This document shows, in pieces, positions 29,171 through 37,592 of a DNA stretch of 64,000 nucleotides. Position 1 is the first letter of the stretch; every line of letters begins with the position of its first letter. Origin of the DNA: Moritella sp. (lineage in GTDB: Bacteria; Pseudomonadota; Gammaproteobacteria; Enterobacterales; Moritellaceae). Under the pieces are notes generated by a model that saw only the letters and a list, made by a program, of their open reading frames with translations, made no database searches and was not told the DNA's origin. The DNA lies in NCBI RefSeq assembly GCF_013215705.1, contig NZ_JABSQR010000009.1, positions 144,941 through 208,940 of the forward strand, in the 5' to 3' direction. Position numbers and translations under genes: made by a program.

Positions 29171-31081
29171 TTACTGACCACTACGGTCCAGCGATCTAAC
29201 CGCATTGACCAAACGTAAAATGTTTTCAATATCAACATTATCGACTTTATCTAACTCCCTGACATGGGCGGCAATATTGGCACCTAAAGTCTCAGAAACG
29301 GCGGGTTCACTCACGCTAACCGTGGCTGAATGATGGCTATCCATGCGGATGTCACTGTCGTTATTATGATCATCAAGGGTCACTTCATCTGCCAGTTTTA
29401 ATACTTCCTCAATAGAGGTCAAGCCTTGCTTGGCAAAATCCAGCGCTGATAAGACTAATGGACGATAATGTTTACTCTTACGAGCTTCAACCTCAAATTC
29501 AGCCGCCGATTCACGTCGTAATGCATCACCCATCGCATCATTGATTTCCAATAACTCAAACACACCGATACGACCACGGTAGCCGCTATAGTTACAACTT
29601 TGACAACCAACGCTGCGATAGAACGGCTCATCACCTAACGGGGCCTTGGCTATTTTTTCTAAACAATAATGTTCACTGCTGGTCAGCGCATGACTGCTTT
29701 TACATTGGTTACATAATTTGCGCACTAAACGCTGAGCAACAACCGCCCGTAATGCCGCGCCAATTAAATAACCCGGCGCGCCCATATCCATTAACCGTAA
29801 TGCACACGTGATCGCGTCGTTAGTATGCAGTGTCGATAACACCATATGACCCGTTAATGCACCACGTAAACCAATTTCGACGGTTTCTTTGTCTCGCATT
29901 TCGCCGACTAATAAAATATCCGGATCCTGACGTAAACACGTCCGTAAAATATTTGCAAAGTCTAAACCAATCTTAGAGTTGACCTGCACTTGGCTGATCC
30001 GCGGTAAGCGATATTCCACCGGGTCTTCCACGGTAATGATCTTTTTACCCGGTTCGTTTAGCTCACTCAAGGCAGAATATAAGGTGGTAGTTTTACCACT
30101 ACCGGTCGGGCCTGTCACCAATACCATGCCATGAGGGCGGCGGATCAAACCACGTAAACGTTTAATTAAGTCTGCAGGCATCCCGGTACTTTCTAACTGG
30201 AAAATACCGGAATCTTGATTAAGTAATCGCATGACCACAGATTCACCGTATTGCACCGGCATGGTCGATATACGTATATCAATCGATTGATTACGTACCT
30301 TTAAATTAAAGCGGCCATCTTGCGGTAAACGTTTTTCAGAAATATCTAAACCGGCCATTAATTTTAACCGTAATACCAACGCGGGTACGATAGCCACTTC
30401 ATTCAATACATTTTCTTGCAACACACCATCAACACGTAAACGAATACGCAGCGCGTTTTCATCGGGTTCAATATGAATATCCGAGGCGCCCACTTGTACC
30501 GCATCTTCAAACACCGAGTTAAGAAACTTAACTACAGTGGCTTCACTCGAAGCATCGTCGACATCTCTAAAAATATCAAATTCTTGCGCTGGCCTATGCT
30601 CATCTTCTAACTGACCTGCAAACGCTTCAATGTCTTTGGTGCGGCGGTATAAGCGATCATAGGCGGGTAATAATTCACTTTCCCGTACAATCGCAAATTC
30701 AAGTTGATACGCCGATAATACATTTGATATCGCTTCAACCGCGTTTAGATCAGCGGGATCACTTAACGCAATCGTAAGTACATCATGCTCGGCTTTTACC
30801 ACCAATGCCCGGTGACGACGCGCGTGTACTTCCGGTAACTTCATCACGCTTTGCGGATCGATACTCAGCGTGGCAATATTTAAAAATGGAATATCCAACT
30901 GTTGCGATAAAAAGTTCAGCAGTTGTTCTTCAGTAATAAAGCCGAGATGCGTTAACGTGGCACCGAGTTTACGGCCACTACTGCGCTGTTCTTTTAACGC
31001 TAAACCGAGCTGTTCGTCACTGATGATGCCTTCACCAACGAGTAAGTCACCCAGTCGTTGTTTTAATTTTAATTGCGCCAT
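29171..31081 (-). CDS. mshE: MSHA extension ATPase MshE
   Basis: Hexameric pilus-extension ATPase, 636 aa. The N-terminal MshEN domain (about residues 5-75) has the tandem c-di-GMP-binding pattern: RLGDLLVGEGIISDEQLGLAL, then KLGATLTHLGFITEEQLLNFL. The secretion ATPase core follows, with Walker A GPTGSGKTT near residue 323, an Asp box near 350, and Walker B DILLVGEMRDKETVEIGL. A tetracysteine zinc site (CNQCKSS and CQSCNYSG) lies near 450-490. A C-terminal extension of about 60 residues after the core is acidic and unlike the core. The start overlaps the mshN stop by one base. Confidence 0.94.
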   Translation of the reverse strand: MAQLKLKQRLGDLLVGEGIISDEQLGLALKEQRSSGRKLGATLTHLGFITEEQLLNFLSQQLDIPFLNIATLSIDPQSVMKLPEVHARRHRALVVKAEHDVLTIALSDPADLNAVEAISNVLSAYQLEFAIVRESELLPAYDRLYRRTKDIEAFAGQLEDEHRPAQEFDIFRDVDDASSEATVVKFLNSVFEDAVQVGASDIHIEPDENALRIRLRVDGVLQENVLNEVAIVPALVLRLKLMAGLDISEKRLPQDGRFNLKVRNQSIDIRISTMPVQYGESVVMRLLNQDSGIFQLESTGMPADLIKRLRGLIRRPHGMVLVTGPTGSGKTTTLYSALSELNEPGKKIITVEDPVEYRLPRISQVQVNSKIGLDFANILRTCLRQDPDILLVGEMRDKETVEIGLRGALTGHMVLSTLHTNDAITCALRLMDMGAPGYLIGAALRAVVAQRLVRKLCNQCKSSHALTSSEHYCLEKIAKAPLGDEPFYRSVGCQSCNYSGYRGRIGVFELLEINDAMGDALRRESAAEFEVEARKSKHYRPLVLSALDFAKQGLTSIEEVLKLADEVTLDDHNNDSDIRMDSHHSATVSVSEPAVSETLGANIAAHVRELDKVDNVDIENILRLVNAVRSLDRSGQ

Positions 31082-32322
31082 TACTGTTTCTCCAACTGGG
31101 TAATTCGAGCATTGATATAATTACGTGATGATGCCGATAGCTGTCCCATGTTTTGTGCCGTGTGGTAGGCATTTAACGCTAACGTCACTTGCTTGGCTTT
31201 ATCTGCAGAAATGCCCAGTCCTAACCACCATTTGGCACGGTTAGGCTCGTGCTTGGTCAAGGTCTTATAAGCCATTAATGCGCTATCCAAATCACCAAGA
31301 CTTTGTGCCAAGCCAGCGAGGAGCGCGTAATAATCAACATTACCTGCCACTTCCGGTCGGTGTGGTTTCAGGTAATAATAGGCTTGCTGTTTATGTTTAT
31401 TCTTTAAGTAAATACGCGCCAGCATTAACCGGAAATTTGTGTAGTCAGGCGATACACTTAAGCCTTCTTGCAACAAATTAACCGCTGATTGTGTTCGTTG
31501 CTCACCATATAAGATACCGGCTAATGTTTCTCGTGATAAATTATGTTTTTTATCAAAGGCTAACACTTTATGAAATAGCTGTTTAGCCCGTTCTTTATCA
31601 CCCGCAAGTAAAGCACTATCCGCTTGTTTGGCATATAACTGCGCTTGTTGCAGAGGCGTTCTCGTTACCGCTTTAATGGATACGCGGTCTTCGACATGCT
31701 CTGGCTCATGCGTTGTCGCCTTAACGTGTTTAGCAACCGTTTGCGGCGTTGTAACGACGACAGGTTTAATCGTGGTCGGCGTTATCTTTCCGACACCAGC
31801 AACTTCAATGCTTTTAACATTGCTCATTTTAGCTGCTGCTGAACTAGCTACTTTATTAGTGCTGTTGACCACTACCGCCGCAGTTTCCGTTACTGGAGTG
31901 ACAGCCAATTTAGCAACCACTTGTTTTGTCACTACTGGCGTTATCACTAATGGCTGCATGACTATCGGCGCAGCCATTGTCGCTTTATCGTCATTCAGCT
32001 TAATCACCATGGGTTGTTCAACTAACTCTGCTGATATTAATTTAACAATAAGCGGCTCATTAACTTGGGCATTATTCTCACTGCTTACAACTGGCACGAC
32101 ACGATGGTGTTGCACACTCATTTTTGCGGCGCGACTTTGTTTTTGCACAAACAAATAGCCCGCTAGCGCAGCAAAAATAACAATTGAAGAGAGCAATACG
32201 ATAACAAGTTTATTTTGACTTTTTGGCGCAGCAACAATCACCGCACCACTCAATTCAACATCTGCCTGTTGCTGCTGCGTCCCTTTATCTAGGCCTTGTA
32301 GCATTTGATTAATAACACTCAC
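31081..32322 (-). CDS. mshN: MSHA biogenesis TPR protein MshN
   Basis: 413-residue bitopic protein. I chose the GTG at 32322 (VSVINQMLQGLDKG) over an in-frame start at 32346, because it overlaps the mshM stop as GTGA, has GGAG 10 bases upstream and gives the family N-terminus. One transmembrane segment (about residues 37-59) is followed by a low-complexity periplasmic stretch rich in Val, Thr, Ala and Lys (about 75-215). Tetratricopeptide-like repeats follow from about 225 to the end (YAKQADSALLAGDKERAKQLFHKVL and later copies). Confidence 0.88.
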   Translation of the reverse strand: MSVINQMLQGLDKGTQQQQADVELSGAVIVAAPKSQNKLVIVLLSSIVIFAALAGYLFVQKQSRAAKMSVQHHRVVPVVSSENNAQVNEPLIVKLISAELVEQPMVIKLNDDKATMAAPIVMQPLVITPVVTKQVVAKLAVTPVTETAAVVVNSTNKVASSAAAKMSNVKSIEVAGVGKITPTTIKPVVVTTPQTVAKHVKATTHEPEHVEDRVSIKAVTRTPLQQAQLYAKQADSALLAGDKERAKQLFHKVLAFDKKHNLSRETLAGILYGEQRTQSAVNLLQEGLSVSPDYTNFRLMLARIYLKNKHKQQAYYYLKPHRPEVAGNVDYYALLAGLAQSLGDLDSALMAYKTLTKHEPNRAKWWLGLGISADKAKQVTLALNAYHTAQNMGQLSASSRNYINARITQLEKQ

Positions 32323-33215
32323 AGTATTGATTCTCCAAACCACCAAATAACTAAAATCATCTCAACCACTAAAATAGCCGCCATTATCGGTAACCGGAAA
32401 TTACGCGGCTGCATGGCACTCTCTGTATCTTGTATCGCGAGTGTCACTAACTTGGTATTAATATTTCGCACGTTTTTGCCATAACTTAACATTAAGCATT
32501 TATGCGCTAATATATTGATTATACGTGGAATACCACCACTGGCCTGATGTAATAACCGCAATGCTTTTGCTTCAAACAACGGCGCGCCACGATAACCCGA
32601 GACCGTTAACCGATGTTCAACATAGCTCGAGGTTTCATTAGCGAGTAAAGGACGTAATTGGTATGAAAAAGTAATACGCTGACGTAACTGACGTAAATTG
32701 TCTTGCTGCAAGCGCGTGTCTAATTCAGGCTGACCAAATAACACCACCTGTAGCAGTTTTTTGCTTTCAGTCTCTAAATTACTAATTAAACGCAAAGCCT
32801 CCAATGTTTCATGTGGCAGCACCTGCGCTTCATCAATTAACAGCACGACTTGTTTATCTGCTGCTGATAATGTAATTAAACGATGATTTAAGGCTTCGGT
32901 TAATTGGTACTGATCTAAACTTGTATCAATACTTAATTCACTCGCAATCGCCGCCCGTATTTCATTCGGCGTTAAATACGGATTAGGTAAATAAGCGATG
33001 ACATAATTGTCGCCAAGTTCATTCAGTAATTTCCGACAAATCAGTGTCTTACCCGCCCCTACCTCACCAGTTACTTTAATAAAACCTTCGCCAGCAGCCA
33101 GCGCTGTCGTCAATACTTGCAGCGCTTCAAAATGGGGCACTAACGGATGGTAAAATTGCGTATTGGGGGTCAAACCGAACGGTACTTCGGTCAAACCAAA
33201 ATGCGCTTTATACAT
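32319..33215 (-). CDS. mshM: MSHA biogenesis ATPase MshM
   Basis: AAA+ ATPase of the ExeA/GspA type, 298 aa. Walker A GEVGAGKT is at residues 50-57 and Walker B LLIDEAQ at 125-131; RIINILAHKCLMLSYG near residue 235 is typical of the family. A C-terminal hydrophobic segment (about 276-294) would anchor it in the membrane. ExeA-type proteins help place the secretin through peptidoglycan contact, and MshM lacks the long periplasmic domain, so its mechanism is less clear. Start overlaps the mshL stop by one base. Confidence 0.9.
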   Translation of the reverse strand: MYKAHFGLTEVPFGLTPNTQFYHPLVPHFEALQVLTTALAAGEGFIKVTGEVGAGKTLICRKLLNELGDNYVIAYLPNPYLTPNEIRAAIASELSIDTSLDQYQLTEALNHRLITLSAADKQVVLLIDEAQVLPHETLEALRLISNLETESKKLLQVVLFGQPELDTRLQQDNLRQLRQRITFSYQLRPLLANETSSYVEHRLTVSGYRGAPLFEAKALRLLHQASGGIPRIINILAHKCLMLSYGKNVRNINTKLVTLAIQDTESAMQPRNFRLPIMAAILVVEMILVIWWFGESIL

Positions 33216-34813
33216 TACTCGTGCTCATTTTTTGATTCGGTTGGATACCATCGCTCAAGTAATTCAGCTGATCGCTCTAGCTCAATACGCCAGGTATTTT
33301 GATCAACCACAATCGGTTTAATTAAAATGATTAACTCGGTTTTTTGTACTGATTGCGAACGATACGTAAAGAGTTCGCCTAACCAAGGAATATCGCCTAA
33401 GAAGGGTATTTTAGAAACCAGATCTTTATTCGCTGTTTTCATTAAACCGCCAATCACAATAATTTCACCGTTTTTCGCTTTTACCACGGTATCGGTTTCC
33501 CGCACATCACTTTTCGCCAACGGCAACTCAATACCGGCAACAATTTTATTTGAATCAGTGACCTCAATAATCGACGGATGAACGTGTAATAATACCCCGC
33601 CATCACTATCAATTTGCGGTGTAACATCGAGCGCGATACCAGAGAAAAATGGGGTTAACTCTACGTCTTGCTCAATAGAATCATCGTCTGATGATGTTGA
33701 TTTGGTACTGTTGTAACCCGTCACAAAGTATTCATCACTGCCGACTTTAATCACCGCCTTTTGATTATTCAGCGCAGTGACCCGTGGGCTAGAGAGGACG
33801 TTGACATCACCTTGGGTTTTTAACAAACTGATCGCCGCACTAAAGTCATTGCCTGCCAGTGTGAACACCCCAGCACCAGACGCGAGGTCAGTAATATCAT
33901 TAATACTAAAGTTGAACGATGAATCTGCTGCAACGTGGTTATTATTGACGTTCCAATCAATACCTTGCTTATAACCGTCATTTAACGTCACTTCCATGAT
34001 TTTCACTTCAAGCAAGACTTGACGTTGTAAATGCTGCTCCGCTTTAGCCAGAAAATCTTTGATCTTACGAATATCTTTTGGATAACCCTGTACTGTCACT
34101 AAACCGGCTTGCGGGCTGATGATCACCTGGGTATCTGCTTGATTCGCCGTTAACGCTAATAAGGTATGCTCTAATTCCGCCCAATAATCGGTATTAGTTT
34201 GCGTTGAAATTTCGGTGCCGGTACTGCTTGATGACGAACCTGATGAACTGTCATCATCTGAAGAACTGCTCGACGAACTATTATCGGTGAGATAACCCGA
34301 GCTAATCGAGCTGTTTGATAACCCATTACGCTTCATCAATAAATAATTCATTGGGATGATTTCGGTGCGAACGCCGGCACCATTAACACGGTAGGTATTA
34401 CCTTGACGCTTAATAGCATAACCATACATATCGGCAACCGCATCCATGGTTTCTGCAATCGTCACATCATTGAGCACCACCGTGACCCGACCCGATACAT
34501 CAGGGCTAACGGTTAAGTTATATTTAGTACCTTTTAATAATGACCCAAAGAATTGACGCGCGCTGACTGATTTAGCCGAAATATCCATACGCGGTTCAAT
34601 CATAGGACGGTTTAACGCGTCATGACCATCAAATTCTGGTAACAATTCAGCATTCACATCATCAGGGACAGTCCAAGCTTGTTGTTGCGCATCAGCACGA
34701 GCAAGTTCTGCTTGAATGGATGCTTTGATCTCCACAGGTGCAAGCGAACTACGCGTTGTTTCGCAACCCGTTAAAAACACCCCTAAAATAATTGCAAGAT
34801 ACAACTTATTCAT
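33215..34813 (-). CDS. mshL: MSHA outer-membrane secretin MshL
   Basis: Secretin of 532 aa forming the pilus exit pore. The lipobox LTGC places the lipidated cysteine at residue 17. An STN-like N0 domain (about 75-140) and an N1 domain (about 208-270) precede the secretin domain, with VLSSPRVTALNNQKAVIKVG near residue 340 and LPLAKSDVRETDTVVKAKNGEIIVIGGL near 430. Between N0 and N1 lies a serine/aspartate linker (about 166-198) of mostly Ser, unusual in its length and purity. The gene is co-transcribed with mshK and mshM. Confidence 0.94.
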   Translation of the reverse strand: MNKLYLAIILGVFLTGCETTRSSLAPVEIKASIQAELARADAQQQAWTVPDDVNAELLPEFDGHDALNRPMIEPRMDISAKSVSARQFFGSLLKGTKYNLTVSPDVSGRVTVVLNDVTIAETMDAVADMYGYAIKRQGNTYRVNGAGVRTEIIPMNYLLMKRNGLSNSSISSGYLTDNSSSSSSSDDDSSSGSSSSSTGTEISTQTNTDYWAELEHTLLALTANQADTQVIISPQAGLVTVQGYPKDIRKIKDFLAKAEQHLQRQVLLEVKIMEVTLNDGYKQGIDWNVNNNHVAADSSFNFSINDITDLASGAGVFTLAGNDFSAAISLLKTQGDVNVLSSPRVTALNNQKAVIKVGSDEYFVTGYNSTKSTSSDDDSIEQDVELTPFFSGIALDVTPQIDSDGGVLLHVHPSIIEVTDSNKIVAGIELPLAKSDVRETDTVVKAKNGEIIVIGGLMKTANKDLVSKIPFLGDIPWLGELFTYRSQSVQKTELIILIKPIVVDQNTWRIELERSAELLERWYPTESKNEHE

Positions 34814-34828
34814 AATTAAATCTGAGCC

Positions 34829-35173
34829 TTAATGTTTAATTTCACTGTCGAATAATGACAATCTAAATTCTTTATCGTTACGTATAAAAAACACAAAATC
34901 ATCGGTAATGCGACGAACCTGAAAGCCCGATACCCAGCTGCCAGCGACGACTTCTTTATCGTTCATGATAGCGATATGGCTATTATCTCGCACAAAAATT
35001 GCCTGTAAGCGGGGGATCTGCACCTTTGCTTTGCGTTGACTGCGCACAACGGGATCTGCCGCCCCCCATGGGCCGGTTGGATCATCAAGTACATTGCCAT
35101 TAATCACACCTTGACCAGCTTGCGCAACGCTTGCGCTTAATAGAATGAATATAGGCAGTAGTAGTTTAACCAC
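34829..35173 (-). CDS. mshK: MSHA biogenesis protein MshK
   Basis: Small periplasmic protein of 114 aa with a signal peptide ending near residue 19 (SASVAQAG). It is thought to be the PilP-like pilotin or alignment partner of MshL. The sequence contains DDPTGPWGAADPVVR and the ending FFIRNDKEFRLSLFDSEIKH; the middle has a beta-strand pattern like the HR domain (IAIMNDKEVVAGSWVSGFQVRRI). Overlap with mshJ is 8 bases. The assignment depends strongly on its position between mshJ and mshL. Confidence 0.83.
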   Translation of the reverse strand: MVKLLLPIFILLSASVAQAGQGVINGNVLDDPTGPWGAADPVVRSQRKAKVQIPRLQAIFVRDNSHIAIMNDKEVVAGSWVSGFQVRRITDDFVFFIRNDKEFRLSLFDSEIKH

Positions 35174-35951
35174 GAATAAACTCCTTATTGATACTCAAGG
35201 TATAGATCTCCATTACCACTTCGGCGGTTGGATATTTTTGCATTTGATAATCAAATACTTGCCAATAAAATTTCTTCGGTAATTGCTCTATTGAATCGAG
35301 GTAGGCTTGAATATCAAAAAATTCGCCTGTCATAGTAATACGTAAACCATGACGATAAAGCAATACTTCAGCGCGGCTCGAGTCGAGCATAGTATCGATA
35401 TTGCTGCTCAGCGCCGGCGTGTTGCTAATTTCATCCGCATTGAGATCTTTGCCTTTGCTACTCGCCAATTTAGGTTTCGCTTTACCTTGGTCTTTTGCTA
35501 ATGCCTGCATATTACTCTTGCCCGTGATTATCGTGACAGGTAATGATTCAATGGCGATCAATTTCACCTTTTTTGCTCGACTTAATACATCACCAAGCAC
35601 CAAGGCCATTTGATTTGAATTGATTAAATCCGCAGTCAGATCCGTTAATTTACCATTGGCTTTATTAAGCGCATTTTCGGCACGTAAAATACGCAATTTT
35701 ATCACTTTATTCGGGTCTGTTGCCAATACATGCTGTAACTCAGCAATCGTAAAACCATGTTGACGTTGCTGCTGGCCTAAAGATGACAATTGCGATGTTA
35801 ACTGTTTATTACGGGCATAATTTGGTGCCAGCACAAAGCTATCAATAATATAAATAATCGCTGCGACTAATGACACGACAATAAGGATACGTTCACGCAT
35901 CGATAATTGTCTGAATTTATCATTCATCGTTAGCCAATGTTGTTTCATCAT
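35166..35951 (-). CDS. mshJ: MSHA biogenesis protein MshJ (PilO-like)
   Basis: 261-residue bitopic protein of the alignment subcomplex. One transmembrane helix (about residues 21-38) follows a short cytosolic tail; a periplasmic coiled coil (about 42-105) and then a ferredoxin-like domain (YRHGLRITMTGEFFDIQAYLDSIEQLPKKFYW) complete the PilO/GspM layout. A lysine- and asparagine-rich loop near 150-175 looks disordered. It overlaps mshI2 by 4 bases and mshK by 8. Confidence 0.86.
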   Translation of the reverse strand: MMKQHWLTMNDKFRQLSMRERILIVVSLVAAIIYIIDSFVLAPNYARNKQLTSQLSSLGQQQRQHGFTIAELQHVLATDPNKVIKLRILRAENALNKANGKLTDLTADLINSNQMALVLGDVLSRAKKVKLIAIESLPVTIITGKSNMQALAKDQGKAKPKLASSKGKDLNADEISNTPALSSNIDTMLDSSRAEVLLYRHGLRITMTGEFFDIQAYLDSIEQLPKKFYWQVFDYQMQKYPTAEVVMEIYTLSINKEFIRG

Positions 35952-36550
35952 TTACTGGCCTCCGTGATCGGCTGATTCGTCAAGGTAAACACGATAATAT
36001 CGTCCTCGTCACGGGTAATATTTAACTGGCTAAACTCTCGCCCTTGCAACGATTTCGCGGCTGAAAATTTACCAATCCAGCGTGGTATCGCATCATGATT
36101 TCGCGCCAGACCAGTCAATGTCATACTCTTACCCGCTAAACGAATTTGAGTGATGCGAATATCTTTATCTCGCTGTGCTGCCAGATCAGACATCAAGATA
36201 GCAAAACCACTGGTTTGTACCTGTGCCAATTCAGACAATTGCACAAGTAACTCATCACGATATTGTAAGCGGGTATTCAATAATGCTAATTGTTGATCTA
36301 AGGCTGGATTTTGCACATGATGCGCAACCTTCGCAGATAATATGTCGACGTCACCTGCTAAGTCGCTCACCGCTTTTTTCGCCAGCGCCACTTTGTGTGT
36401 TAGCAAGCTATTGTCATTTTCAGACAGTATGGTCAATGTCAGCATCAGCAGTATAGAACTGACAATCGCAACAATCGCCTGCGTGAGGGTAAGACGCTCT
36501 TTCTTTGGCCTAAACGCCTGAGTATATAAATTTACGCGAGTCTTCATCAC
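35948..36550 (-). CDS. MSHA biogenesis protein MshI2 (PilN-like)
   Basis: 200-residue bitopic protein with a short N-terminal motif KTRVNLYTQAFRPKKERLTL. That motif is the conserved segment PilN uses to bind the cytosolic actin-like PilM. A transmembrane helix (about residues 24-41), coiled coil (45-100) and small periplasmic domain (SMTLTGLARNHDAIPRWIGKF) follow. It is the middle of the overlapping mshI-I2-J set and would join MshI (PilM-like) to MshJ (PilO-like). Confidence 0.84.
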   Translation of the reverse strand: MMKTRVNLYTQAFRPKKERLTLTQAIVAIVSSILLMLTLTILSENDNSLLTHKVALAKKAVSDLAGDVDILSAKVAHHVQNPALDQQLALLNTRLQYRDELLVQLSELAQVQTSGFAILMSDLAAQRDKDIRITQIRLAGKSMTLTGLARNHDAIPRWIGKFSAAKSLQGREFSQLNITRDEDDIIVFTLTNQPITEASK

Positions 36551-37440
36551 AGTTTTTCCAACGCGCCGCCAATGGCAGGTAAAAATCCAGTATCGACGTT
36601 ATCAGCAATAAACGCATGCTTTAACGGCGTCACCGGAATAGTAAAGTTGAGTTGTAGACGGGCAATTAACGGTGCTAAAATTGTACTCGGCAAAGCCAAG
36701 TTAATTTCTTTTACTTCAGGTAACTTTAATTGGCTAACAACAAAATCAGCTGAGCGTTGAATTTCTAAACTAAAATTATCTAATAGCGCGGTATCAAGTT
36801 GATCTTCCTGTAAATCACGTAATCGCGAAAAACCACGTAAGCGTCGTGAGAAATACAGCTGATTATCATGAATAATCGTCAAATTAATTTCTTGGTGATC
36901 CTGCTGAGCAATTAACATTTGAGTACTTTTTCGGTCCTCATCAGCACTGGTATTAAATAGATTGGCTGTCGCTAATTCCTCAATACCGATAGTCACCAGT
37001 TCGAGTTTTGCTTGCTGGATTGCCGTAACAATTAATTCAACCAAACTTTTCGGACAATAAACGAGATTAATTTTATTTTGATTCGGTACCGAAAAATAAT
37101 CAAAAACGACGGTATCAATCGCTTCATTAATAAATTCTTTCGCAATGAAGGGTAATGAACTGGAAATTTCATCATCAGGCACATTTGGCTTGTCAATTTG
37201 TAATAACTGATACAGTTGATTCGACAGCACCACATGGCAAGTTGCAGCCTGCAGATTATGTTTTGAAATCAGCTCACTGAGCGTTTTAATCAGTTCCGAA
37301 ACATCATTAAACACACTTGAGTCAAGTACTGCAATAGCCTCATTACCCGCTGACAAGGCACAAATATCAACGCGCTGTTTAGCGATAAAAACACCCAGTT
37401 TTGCTTGTGTATTACGATTTTTTAACCAGGGTATATGCAT
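36547..37440 (-). CDS. mshI: MSHA biogenesis protein MshI (PilM-like)
   Basis: Cytoplasmic actin-fold-like protein of 297 aa and first gene of the mshI-I2-J-K-L-M-N-E-G run. It has no signal peptide or membrane segment, which fits a PilM or GspL cytosolic-domain role. The sequence opens MHIPWLKNRNTQAKLGVFIAKQRVDI and has DFVVSQLKLPEVKEINLALP near residue 230. Classical ATP-binding motifs are weak, as in other MshI proteins. The next gene overlaps by 4 bases. The 152-base upstream gap holds an isolated TATAAT but no matching -35. Confidence 0.83.
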   Translation of the reverse strand: MHIPWLKNRNTQAKLGVFIAKQRVDICALSAGNEAIAVLDSSVFNDVSELIKTLSELISKHNLQAATCHVVLSNQLYQLLQIDKPNVPDDEISSSLPFIAKEFINEAIDTVVFDYFSVPNQNKINLVYCPKSLVELIVTAIQQAKLELVTIGIEELATANLFNTSADEDRKSTQMLIAQQDHQEINLTIIHDNQLYFSRRLRGFSRLRDLQEDQLDTALLDNFSLEIQRSADFVVSQLKLPEVKEINLALPSTILAPLIARLQLNFTIPVTPLKHAFIADNVDTGFLPAIGGALEKL

Positions 37441-37592
37441 AAAATTCTATTGCACCTAAATAAATGAATACTTAATTATAAATCACTTGATAGCCATCAT
37501 ACTTTAATCAGCTTTAAGTAGTAAGCAAAGTGTAAGGTTAGCACGATAACAACACTTTAAAATAGTAAAAATCACCATAACGTAACTTATGA

